From contig DATCVG010000013.1 in assembly GCA_036567085.1 (NCBI GenBank), forward strand, positions 1 to 7,280: a stretch of DNA of 7,280 nucleotides, in the 5' to 3' direction. Positions 1-6,010 of this stretch are shown here, piece after piece (the stretch's first letter is position 1; every line of letters starts with the position of its first letter). The notes below the pieces were generated by a model that saw only the letters and a program-made list of their open reading frames with translations, did no database searches and had not been told where the DNA came from. Position numbers and translations under genes: made by a program. This DNA comes from Methylopumilus sp036567085 (GTDB taxonomy: Bacteria > Pseudomonadota > Gammaproteobacteria > Burkholderiales > Methylophilaceae).

Positions 1-291
1 GGTTTAAAAAGCATTATGCCCATTAAATCGATGTGCGATGAACTGCGTCAACATATATTAGGTTTTCATCGTCAAGCGCTTCATGCGATTCGATTAGGAC
101 TCATTCATCCATTCAGTGGTGAAGCGATGGAGTGGTCTATCGATTTACCAGAGGACATGAAACATTTACTCGAAATGATTAGGCAAGAGCAGTCAAGTGC
201 AACCGATCTATTAGAAGATTTGAGTTTTGAAGAATATCTTGATGAATCCAGTGATGATATAGATGACGATATTTTGGAGGAAGATGAGTAA
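1..291 (+). CDS. rluD: Ribosomal large subunit pseudouridine synthase D, C-terminal part (5' end outside window)
   Basis: RluD converts uridines of 23S rRNA helix 69 (1911, 1915 and 1917 in E. coli numbering) to pseudouridine in the cytoplasm. Only the last 96 codons are present. The frame is open from base 1, so the ATG at 16 is internal. The family signature visible is the C-terminal end of the RluA/RluD catalytic domain: FHRQALHA, then LGLIHPFSGEAMEW and LPEDM. The HRLD catalytic aspartate motif and the N-terminal S4 domain lie upstream of the window. The protein ends in an unusual acidic tail, with 16 Asp/Glu and no Lys/Arg in the last 30 residues, longer than the short tail of E. coli RluD. 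Its last codons (GAG GAA GAT GAG TAA) also contain the ribosome binding site and start of the next gene, so the two are probably translationally coupled. RluD followed by PgeF is a common proteobacterial pair. Identity as RluD rather than RluA or RluC rests on this neighbour and the C-terminal motif. Confidence 0.88.
   Translation, partial: GLKSIMPIKSMCDELRQHILGFHRQALHAIRLGLIHPFSGEAMEWSIDLPEDMKHLLEMIRQEQSSATDLLEDLSFEEYLDESSDDIDDDILEEDE
276..280 (+). promoter_or_regulatory. Shine-Dalgarno GGAGG for pgeF, inside rluD
   Basis: GGAGG sits 3 nt before the ATG at 284. It is the strongest ribosome binding sequence in the window and decides the pgeF start in favour of 284 over the ATG at 263, which has no such sequence upstream. 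The 3-nt spacing is shorter than usual. The same bases encode Leu-Glu-Glu of the RluD acidic tail. Confidence 0.65.
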
Positions 292-1018
292 TTTTTTTAT
301 TCCTGAATGGCCAGTACCTCCTCATATTAAATCAATGCAAACCCTGAGATTTGGTGGAAAGAGTCAAGGCAAATATAGTAGTTTTAATATAGCCACACAC
401 GTGAATGACGATATAAATGCTGTGGATTTTAATCGAGGATTATTAAATCAATATTTATCTAATACACCATGTTGGCTAAATCAATCACATAGTGCTGATG
501 TGGTCGAGTTACCATCGCCTCTATTAAATGCCGATGCGTGTTTCACAAAAGATAAACATATTGTATGTGTCGTTCAAACAGCAGACTGTTTACCTTTGCT
601 ACTTACAAATACTGAAGGGACGATGGTAGCCGCCATCCACGCAGGCTGGCGGGGTCTTTTAAATGGCGTGATTGAAAATACACTTCATAAAATGAATCTC
701 CCAGCGAATGAATTGCTCGTTTGGTTAGGTCCTGCCATCAGTCAAAACCATTTTGAAGTTGGTAGTGAAGTGAAAAATAGTTTTTGTGAAAGACATCATG
801 AGGCTGAAAAAGCATTTCAATCAATATCTAATCAAAAATGGTTAGCTGATATTTATATGCTTGCTAAAATTCGTCTTCATACATATGGTGTGACTCAAAT
901 TTATGGTGCGAGTGTGACTGAAGACTACTGCACTTATGCTCACCATAAAAATTATTTTTCTTATCGACGTGATGGAGAAACGGGTCGTATGGCCTCCCTT
1001 ATTTGGATTACATCATAA
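284..1018 (+). CDS. pgeF: Peptidoglycan editing factor PgeF (YfiH/laccase-domain, multi-copper polyphenol oxidoreductase family)
   Basis: This 244-residue protein matches the whole YfiH family length. In E. coli the protein prevents L-Ser from replacing L-Ala in peptidoglycan stem peptides. Other members have been reported as purine nucleoside phosphorylases/adenosine deaminases, so the exact reaction is uncertain. Visible motifs are the N-terminal FIPEWPVP, RFGG at about 22-25, QTADCLPLLL at 99-107, IHAGWRGL at 118-125, LGPAISQNHFEVG at 148-160, DYCTYAH at 214-220 and FSYRRD-GETGRMASLIW at the end. The expected metal ligands are His69, Cys102 and His119. The usual QVHG around the first histidine reads QSHS here. 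I chose the start at 284 because it gives the family N-terminus (MSNFFIPEWP) right after GGAGG. The ATG at 263 would add seven atypical residues. The gene overlaps rluD by 8 nt, implying co-expression. No clear terminator follows. Confidence 0.92.
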   Translation: MSNFFIPEWPVPPHIKSMQTLRFGGKSQGKYSSFNIATHVNDDINAVDFNRGLLNQYLSNTPCWLNQSHSADVVELPSPLLNADACFTKDKHIVCVVQTADCLPLLLTNTEGTMVAAIHAGWRGLLNGVIENTLHKMNLPANELLVWLGPAISQNHFEVGSEVKNSFCERHHEAEKAFQSISNQKWLADIYMLAKIRLHTYGVTQIYGASVTEDYCTYAHHKNYFSYRRDGETGRMASLIWITS

Positions 1019-1079
1019 AGACATCCAATTATTTCAAGTTTCGATATAATGCTTAGATCTTAGATTTCAAGTCAATTTC
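1019..1079 (+). promoter_or_regulatory. Intergenic gap with candidate sigma70 promoter (-10 TATAAT at 1045-1050)
   Basis: This is the only intergenic gap above 20 nt and so the natural place for a promoter of the ZIP-rimO-gltX-hfq-hfl series. A perfect TATAAT lies at 1045-1050, which would start RNA near 1057 and leave a leader of about 23 nt. No convincing -35 is present: the 17-nt position (1022-1027) reads catcca, and there is no TGn extension of the -10. The 9-mer ATTTCAAGT occurs at 1031-1039 and again at 1064-1072, bracketing the -10, and TTAGAT is repeated at 1053-1058 and 1060-1065. I see no G+C-rich hairpin with a T-run for pgeF termination, so readthrough from rluD-pgeF is possible. 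Confidence 0.4.
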
Positions 1080-1877
1080 ATGCATACACTTTTTTGGATT
1101 TTATCTTCCTGCTTTATAGGCGGCTTACTAAGTGTGATGACAGCAGCGCTTGTGACATTTTATACGCGAATACACCTTGTCTCACATTTAGTGAGTTACG
1201 CCGTAGGGGCGATGTTAGGTGCCGTCTTCTTAGAAATATTACCTCACGCTTTTAAACTGACAAATAACATTGAAACGACAACCTTTGTTGTTTTATTTGG
1301 CATTCTTTTATTTTTTGTACTTGAAAAATTACTTTTGTGGCGTCACTGTCATGGCGATCATTGTGAAGTACATGATTTGCATCATGATGACTATGTTTCT
1401 AAAAGTCACCAGCATACGCATGACGAAGGACGAAGTGGAAGCATGATTATGGTAGGGGACTTGTTTCATAATTTTGTGGATGGCATTTTAATTGGTTCAG
1501 CGTTTATGGTAAGCACGAGTGTTGGTATTGTCACAGCTTTGGCGATCATTGCGCACGAGATTCCTCAAGAGGTGGGTAATTTTTTAATTCTGCTCCATTC
1601 AGGTTATAAGAAAAAAGAGGCTTTTATCTTTAACTTGCTCGCGAGTTTTTCTACTGTATTAGGCGGACTCCTAGCTTATTTTATTTTGGAATCCATGATG
1701 GATTGGGTGCCTTTTATTTTAGCGCTTGCAGCTTCCAGTATGATTTATGTATCTATTGCAGATTTGATTCCAGGACTTCATAAAAAAACAGAATTACAAT
1801 CTACCATATTTCAAGTCATCCTGATTGCACTCGGTATTGCATCAGTCGCTATGACGCAATGGATCGTTGAAGGTTAA
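1080..1877 (+). CDS. ZIP-family divalent metal transporter (LIV-1-like type)
   Basis: This inner-membrane protein of 265 residues probably brings Zn2+ or another divalent cation (Fe2+, Mn2+) into the cytoplasm. About eight hydrophobic segments are visible, near residues 5-25, 35-56, 66-86, 122-145, 148-172, 183-204, 208-228 and 243-262, the ZIP topology. The fourth carries HNFVDG (130-135) and the fifth HEIPQEVGNF (159-168), the two helices that form the metal site in this family. Expected ligands include His130, Asn131, Asp134, His159, Glu160 and Glu164. The more usual GDF ending of the second motif is GNF here. Between segments 3 and 4 lies a loop rich in His, Cys and acidic residues (88-115, nine His), a common metal-capture or sensing element in ZIPs. 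No clear Shine-Dalgarno precedes the ATG. Its stop codon shares a base with the rimO start. The substrate cannot be told from sequence alone, so I give no gene symbol. Confidence 0.9.
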   Translation: MHTLFWILSSCFIGGLLSVMTAALVTFYTRIHLVSHLVSYAVGAMLGAVFLEILPHAFKLTNNIETTTFVVLFGILLFFVLEKLLLWRHCHGDHCEVHDLHHDDYVSKSHQHTHDEGRSGSMIMVGDLFHNFVDGILIGSAFMVSTSVGIVTALAIIAHEIPQEVGNFLILLHSGYKKKEAFIFNLLASFSTVLGGLLAYFILESMMDWVPFILALAASSMIYVSIADLIPGLHKKTELQSTIFQVILIALGIASVAMTQWIVEG

Positions 1878-3196
1878 TGGCGTCTTCCATCCCTAAAGTA
1901 GGTTTTATATCCCTAGGTTGCCCTAAAGCTGGATCTGATTCTGAGCTAATTTTGACTCAACTCCGTGCCGAAGGTTATGACATTTCAAAGTCATACCAAG
2001 ATGCTGATTTAGTCGTCGTCAACACATGTGGTTTTATTGATTCAGCGGTCAAAGAATCCATGGATGCGATCGGGGAAGCCGTTAAAAAAAATGGCAAAGT
2101 GATTGTGACAGGTTGTTTAGGTGCCAAAAAAGAAATCATTGAAGAAGAATATCCAAACTTACTCGCGATCACAGGACCTCATGCATTAAACGAGGTCATG
2201 ACGGCTGTTCATACGCACTTAGAAAAACCTCACGACCCGTTTAGTGATTTGGTGCCTCCACAAGGTGTGCGTTTAACACCTAAGCATTATGCTTATTTGA
2301 AAATTTCAGAAGGCTGTAATCATCGATGTTCATTTTGTATTATTCCTTCCATGCGAGGCGATCTCGTCAGTCGTTCGATCGATGACGTGATGCGTGAGGC
2401 CGAAACTTTGGTGAATAATGGTGTATCTGAAATTTTAGTGATTTCACAAGATACAAGTGCCTATGGTGTGGATGTGAAATATCGAAGTGGCTTTTGGCAT
2501 GGACGTCCTATCAAAACCAAGCTTTATGATTTAGCCGAGGCTTTAGGCTCATTAGGTGTATGGATCAGAATGCATTATATCTATCCTTATCCTCATGTGG
2601 ACGACATCATTCCTTTGATGTCTGAAGGGTTGATTTTGCCTTACCTTGATGTACCTTTTCAGCATGCAAGTCCACGCATTTTAAAATTAATGAAACGACC
2701 TGCAAGTTCTGAAAATAATCTTTTGCGTATCAACCAATGGAGAGAAATATGTCCCGATATCACGATACGCAGTACTTTTATTGTAGGTTTTCCAGGTGAG
2801 ACGGAAGCTGAATTTGAAGCGCTTTTAGATTTTTTAGAACATGCTCAATTAGATCGAGTAGGTTGTTTCAAGTATTCACCTGTCGATGGTGCGAGTGCTA
2901 ATCTTTTAGAAGGTCAAGTCCCGGAAGAAATGAAAGAAGAGCGATTACAAAGATTTATGGAAACACAAGCACGTATCAGCCACAAAAAACTTGCAAATAA
3001 GATAGGGCAAACCCTTACTGTTTTAGTGGATGATCATCAAGGGGATTTTGCGATTGCAAGATCCATGGCAGATGCACCCGATATTGATGGCAAAGTTTAT
3101 TTGCGAGATGGCAAGCTTTTAAAGCCAGGTGATTTTGTCGATGTTAAAATTGAATCTTATGATCAACATGATTTATTTGCAGGCCCTAATCTTTAA
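1877..3196 (+). CDS. rimO: Ribosomal protein S12 methylthiotransferase RimO
   Basis: RimO is a radical-SAM enzyme with two 4Fe-4S clusters that adds a methylthio group to the beta carbon of the conserved aspartate of ribosomal protein S12 (Asp88/89). At 439 residues it is full length. The N-terminal MTTase domain has the three cluster cysteines Cys15 (SLGCPK), Cys51 (NTCGF) and Cys80 (TGCLG). The radical-SAM domain carries CxxxCxxC at Cys147, Cys151 and Cys154 (EGCNHRCSFC) and FIVGFPGET at 301-309. A TRAM domain fills roughly 375-439, with RSMADAPDIDG at 395-405. RSMADAP and LDVPFQHAS favour RimO over the related tRNA enzyme MiaB. The ATG overlaps the ZIP stop by one base (TAATG). GAAGG at 1869-1873 is the only plausible ribosome binding sequence and is close, so translational coupling is likely. 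After Cys15 the sequence reads PKAGSDSE, where E. coli has PKNLVDSE. Confidence 0.95.
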   Translation: MASSIPKVGFISLGCPKAGSDSELILTQLRAEGYDISKSYQDADLVVVNTCGFIDSAVKESMDAIGEAVKKNGKVIVTGCLGAKKEIIEEEYPNLLAITGPHALNEVMTAVHTHLEKPHDPFSDLVPPQGVRLTPKHYAYLKISEGCNHRCSFCIIPSMRGDLVSRSIDDVMREAETLVNNGVSEILVISQDTSAYGVDVKYRSGFWHGRPIKTKLYDLAEALGSLGVWIRMHYIYPYPHVDDIIPLMSEGLILPYLDVPFQHASPRILKLMKRPASSENNLLRINQWREICPDITIRSTFIVGFPGETEAEFEALLDFLEHAQLDRVGCFKYSPVDGASANLLEGQVPEEMKEERLQRFMETQARISHKKLANKIGQTLTVLVDDHQGDFAIARSMADAPDIDGKVYLRDGKLLKPGDFVDVKIESYDQHDLFAGPNL

Positions 3197-3208
3197 GAAA
3201 AAATATCT

Positions 3209-4600
3209 ATGACCGTTGTGACACGTTTTGCCCCAAGCCCCACAGGTTATCTTCATATTGGAGGTGCGAGAACTGCATTATTTTCTTGGGCCTATGCTAA
3301 AAAAAATCATGGTCAATTTATTTTACGTATTGAAGATACCGATCTAGAAAGATCCACACCTGAAGCAGTGCAAGCCATTATTGATGGCATGACTTGGCTT
3401 CATCTTGATTATGATGATGGTCCAATCTATCAAACACAGCGAATGGCAGTTTATAAAAAATATATTGATCAGTTAGTCAAAGATGGTAGCGCCTATCTTT
3501 GTTTCTCATCTAAAGAAGAATTAGAAATACTTCGTGAAACACAAATGAAAGCAGGCTTGAAACCCAAATATGATGGTAAATGGCGTCCTGAACCCGGAAA
3601 AAATTTACCTACCATTCCAAAAGATATAAAACCTGTGGTTCGTTTTAAGAATCCAACATCGGGCAATGTCTCTTGGCGTGATTTAGTGAAAGGTGAGATC
3701 ACGATTGCGAATGAAGAACTTGATGATCTCATTATTGCAAGATCAGATGGCACACCCACATATAACTTTTGTGTCGTGATTGATGACTTGGAAATGAAAG
3801 TGACCCATGTGATTCGAGGTGATGACCATATCAATAATACACCACGTCAGATTAATCTTTTAAAAGCTTTGAACGCAAATATCCCAGCTTATGCGCATTT
3901 ATCCATGATTCTAGGAGATGATGGTCAAAAGTTATCAAAAAGACATGGGGCTGTGAGTGTGATGCAATATTTTGATCAAGGATATTTACCTGAAGCCATC
4001 CTTAATTATTTAGCACGCCTTGGATGGAGCCACGGTGACGATGAAATTTTTAGTATGACTGACTTTTGCCAATGGTTTGATTTTGACCATATCACTTCTT
4101 CATCAGCACAATTCAATACCGAAAAATTAGATTGGTTAAATAGTCATTACATCAAAACTTTACCACTCGATCGTATAAGTGTTGCGATTCAATCTTATTT
4201 AAAAGCGCATATTAAGGGACCTATTGATATTGACCTTTTGAAGAAATCGATTGAAATTCACCGTGAACGTGTAAATCATCTAACCGCGCTTGCTAAAGAT
4301 ATCGCTTATGTATTTGAATACCAAAAGCCGAATCCAGAAGATTTTGCAAAATATATTAATGACGAAGCATTAAGCCTTATAAAAAATTTTCAAGCTATTT
4401 TATTTGAGATTGATTGGACGAAAGAAGCCATTCATAATGCTATGAATGAAGTGGTAACATCACATGCAGTTAAATTTCCGAAACTTGCGATGCCACTTCG
4501 GGTCCTTTTGACAGGCATTGCACAATCTCCAAGCATTGATGAAGTGATGGCGATATTAGGGCGGGATGAAACTTTGAAGCGTTTAAATCTATACTTATAA
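3209..4600 (+). CDS. gltX: Glutamate--tRNA ligase (GluRS)
   Basis: This class I aminoacyl-tRNA synthetase charges tRNA-Glu with glutamate using ATP. At 463 residues it is full length (E. coli about 471). The Rossmann catalytic domain starts with RFAPSPTGYLHIGGART, where HIGG (16-19) is the HIGH signature. IEDTDLERS (41-49) and GTPTYNFCVVIDDLEM (181-196) are typical of bacterial GluRS, and KLSKRHG (241-247) is the KMSKS-equivalent ATP loop. The C-terminal helical anticodon-binding region ends in KLAMPLRVLLTG and a GRDETLKRL segment. In E. coli GluRS a zinc is held by Cys98, Cys100, Cys125 and His127. Here only the first cysteine remains (Cys98-Phe-Ser, then YDGKWRP), so the zinc site is lost, a form I recall as usual in betaproteobacteria. 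It lies 12 nt after rimO with only a weak purine stretch before the ATG. Whether it also charges tRNA-Gln (non-discriminating) cannot be decided here. Confidence 0.96.
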   Translation: MTVVTRFAPSPTGYLHIGGARTALFSWAYAKKNHGQFILRIEDTDLERSTPEAVQAIIDGMTWLHLDYDDGPIYQTQRMAVYKKYIDQLVKDGSAYLCFSSKEELEILRETQMKAGLKPKYDGKWRPEPGKNLPTIPKDIKPVVRFKNPTSGNVSWRDLVKGEITIANEELDDLIIARSDGTPTYNFCVVIDDLEMKVTHVIRGDDHINNTPRQINLLKALNANIPAYAHLSMILGDDGQKLSKRHGAVSVMQYFDQGYLPEAILNYLARLGWSHGDDEIFSMTDFCQWFDFDHITSSSAQFNTEKLDWLNSHYIKTLPLDRISVAIQSYLKAHIKGPIDIDLLKKSIEIHRERVNHLTALAKDIAYVFEYQKPNPEDFAKYINDEALSLIKNFQAILFEIDWTKEAIHNAMNEVVTSHAVKFPKLAMPLRVLLTGIAQSPSIDEVMAILGRDETLKRLNLYL

Positions 4601-4601
4601 C
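4574..4601 (+). promoter_or_regulatory. Candidate sigma70 promoter for hfq
   Basis: TTGAAG at 4574-4579 (4 of 6 matches to TTGACA) is followed after 16 nt by TATAAC at 4596-4601 (5 of 6 matches to TATAAT). RNA would start near 4608, about 10 nt before the hfq ATG at 4619, giving a very short leader. The -35 and spacer lie in the last gltX codons. Such matches also arise by chance in AT-rich DNA, so this is only a candidate. Confidence 0.33.
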
Positions 4602-4618
4602 TTTATTTGGAATTGACT

Positions 4619-4855
4619 ATGGATAAAAAGAGCACACACTTACAAGATGATTTTTTAAATCAGCTCAGAAAAGAACATGTCCCTGTCTCTATTTACTTAA
4701 TGAATGGTATCAAATTACAAGGCAATATTGAATCATTTGATCAATACGCCATTCTTCTCAAAAACACAGTCAGCCAACTAGTCTACAAACATGCTATTTC
4801 AACGATTGTACCTACCCGCAATGTCAATATCGAGCCTCCAGCAGATGTCGATTAA
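4619..4855 (+). CDS. hfq: RNA chaperone Hfq
   Basis: Hfq forms a hexameric ring that binds small RNAs and mRNAs and promotes their pairing. The product is 78 residues with the ATG at 4619. An in-frame TTG at 4607 would add Met-Glu-Leu-Thr, but the ATG start gives the family length and N-terminus. The core is nearly canonical: LQDDFLNQLRKEHVPVSIYL, then the Sm1 motif GIKLQGNIESFDQY (30-43) and Sm2 with YKHAISTIVP (56-65). Proximal-face residues are visible as Gln9, Tyr43 (E. coli Phe42), Lys57 and His58, and distal-face residues as Tyr26 and Lys32. The rim reads Arg17-Lys18-Glu19-His20 against Arg-Arg-Glu-Arg in E. coli. Asp11 replaces the Pro10 of E. coli QDPF. The C-terminal tail is very short and acidic (NIEPPADVD). 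The gene follows gltX by 18 nt and its stop overlaps the hflX start, as in the conserved hfq-hflX-hflK-hflC cluster. Confidence 0.97.
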   Translation: MDKKSTHLQDDFLNQLRKEHVPVSIYLMNGIKLQGNIESFDQYAILLKNTVSQLVYKHAISTIVPTRNVNIEPPADVD

Positions 4856-5997
4856 TGTTTGAACGCCCGAATGAAGGTAAGTCTGCTTGTGTCATCAGTA
4901 TTAATTTTGGTGATGTCGATTTCGAAGAGAATGTCGAAGAAATAAAAGAGTTAGTTTTAAGTGCTGATATGAAAATTGTCAGTACGGTCAATATTAAAAG
5001 ATCAGCGCCTGACCCTAAATATTTTTTAGGTTCAGGAAAGGCTGAAGAAGTGAAATTCATCATCCAAGAATCAAAGGCAGATACGGTGATTTTTAATCAC
5101 AATTTAAGCCCCTCACAAGAACGTAATTTAGAAAAATACTTTAGTACGCGCATTTTAGATCGCACTGCACTTATCTTATTTATTTTCGCAAAGCGTGCAA
5201 AAAGTCATGAGGGTAAACTCCAAGTGGAGTTAGCGCAACTTGATCACTTATCGACTCGCTTAATTAAAGGCTGGAGCCATTTAGAAAGACAAAAGGGCGG
5301 TATTGGAGTAAGAGGCGGCCCTGGTGAAAAGCAATTAGAACTTGATCGCCGAATGTTGAGGCTTCGAATAAAGCAGTTAAAAGAAAAACTCGATAAATTA
5401 AAACGGCAACGCACCATGCAGCGAAAAAAAAGAAGTCGTTCGGGCGTACTTAATATTTCAATCGTAGGTTATACGAACGCAGGCAAATCGACACTCTTTA
5501 ATCAACTCACACGTGCCGATACCTTAGCCATGAATCAGCTTTTTGCAACACTTGATACAACTTCAAGAAAGCTTTTTATAGGAGAGGGGGTGGAATGTGT
5601 CGTGTCTGATACAGTCGGTTTTATAAAGTCACTTCCTACGACATTAATTGAGGCTTTTAAATCAACGCTAGAAGAATCAAGAGAAGCCGACTTATTACTA
5701 CATGTCGTCAATATGGCTAACCCCAATCATCATGAGCAAATCATCGCAGTTCATAAGATTTTAGAGGAAATTAAAGCCTCCTCTATACCTCAGATTCTTG
5801 TTTTAAATCAGATTGATAGACTTGATATAAAGGCAAATCATGAAAGGGATGAATATGGTAGAATTTCATGTATCCAGTTATCTGCAAAGACAGGCGAGGG
5901 GATTGAACTTTTAAAAGAAGCCATCCTCGAAATCTATGAATCAAGCCAAATAACAAATACCGATAAATTTGAAGAAACCTCGTTAAACAATACTTAG
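4855..5997 (+). CDS. hflX: Ribosome-associated GTPase HflX
   Basis: HflX binds the 50S subunit, hydrolyses GTP (and ATP in some species) and splits stalled or heat-stressed 70S ribosomes. The protein has 380 residues. The N-terminal HflX domain shows FLGSGKAEEV (57-66), HNLSPSQERNLE (82-93), DRTALIL (102-108) and the Gly-rich loop GGIGVRGGPGEKQLE (148-162), followed by a basic helical linker at about 163-196. The G domain has G1 GYTNAGKS (205-212), G2 around FATLDTTSRK, G3 DTVGF (252-256), G4 NQID (318-321) and G5 SAKTGEG (343-349). G4 has Gln where Lys is usual. The protein ends about 30 residues after G5 in a polar tail (Ser/Thr/Asn/Glu), without the C-terminal domain seen in the 426-residue E. 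coli protein. Its ATG overlaps the hfq stop by one base (TAATG) and no good Shine-Dalgarno is visible, so translation probably depends on hfq. It ends in tandem stops TAG TAA. Confidence 0.95.
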   Translation: MFERPNEGKSACVISINFGDVDFEENVEEIKELVLSADMKIVSTVNIKRSAPDPKYFLGSGKAEEVKFIIQESKADTVIFNHNLSPSQERNLEKYFSTRILDRTALILFIFAKRAKSHEGKLQVELAQLDHLSTRLIKGWSHLERQKGGIGVRGGPGEKQLELDRRMLRLRIKQLKEKLDKLKRQRTMQRKKRSRSGVLNISIVGYTNAGKSTLFNQLTRADTLAMNQLFATLDTTSRKLFIGEGVECVVSDTVGFIKSLPTTLIEAFKSTLEESREADLLLHVVNMANPNHHEQIIAVHKILEEIKASSIPQILVLNQIDRLDIKANHERDEYGRISCIQLSAKTGEGIELLKEAILEIYESSQITNTDKFEETSLNNT

Positions 5998-6010
5998 TAA
6001 GTAGACATAT

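Noticed and set aside
263..283. Upstream ATG at 263 as pgeF start
   Set aside because: It would add MTIFWRK before the family N-terminus and has no Shine-Dalgarno. The ATG at 284 follows GGAGG directly.
1028..1050. ATTAT...ATAAT inverted repeat upstream of the ZIP gene as a Zur/Fur operator or terminator
   Set aside because: The arms are only 5 nt of A/T with a 13-nt loop, do not match Zur or Fur boxes as I know them, and overlap the -10 box.
3493..3834. Minus-strand open frame of 113 codons opposite gltX
   Set aside because: It lies opposite strongly conserved GltX motifs and has no recognisable protein features. The other minus-strand frames (within rimO, hflX and the hfq-hflX and hflX-hflK junctions) are rejected for the same reason.
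4508..4539. Perfect TTGACA at 4508-4513 as an hfq promoter -35
   Set aside because: No acceptable -10 sequence occurs 15-19 nt downstream; the sequence encodes the conserved GltX C-terminus.
4607..4618. TTG at 4607 as hfq start
   Set aside because: It adds four residues not expected in Hfq, while the ATG at 4619 gives a standard N-terminus and length.
5762..5785. 7-bp inverted repeat (TAGAGGA with TCCTCTA, 10-nt loop) as a terminator
   Set aside because: It lies within the hflX G-domain coding sequence, has no following T-run, and could arise by chance.
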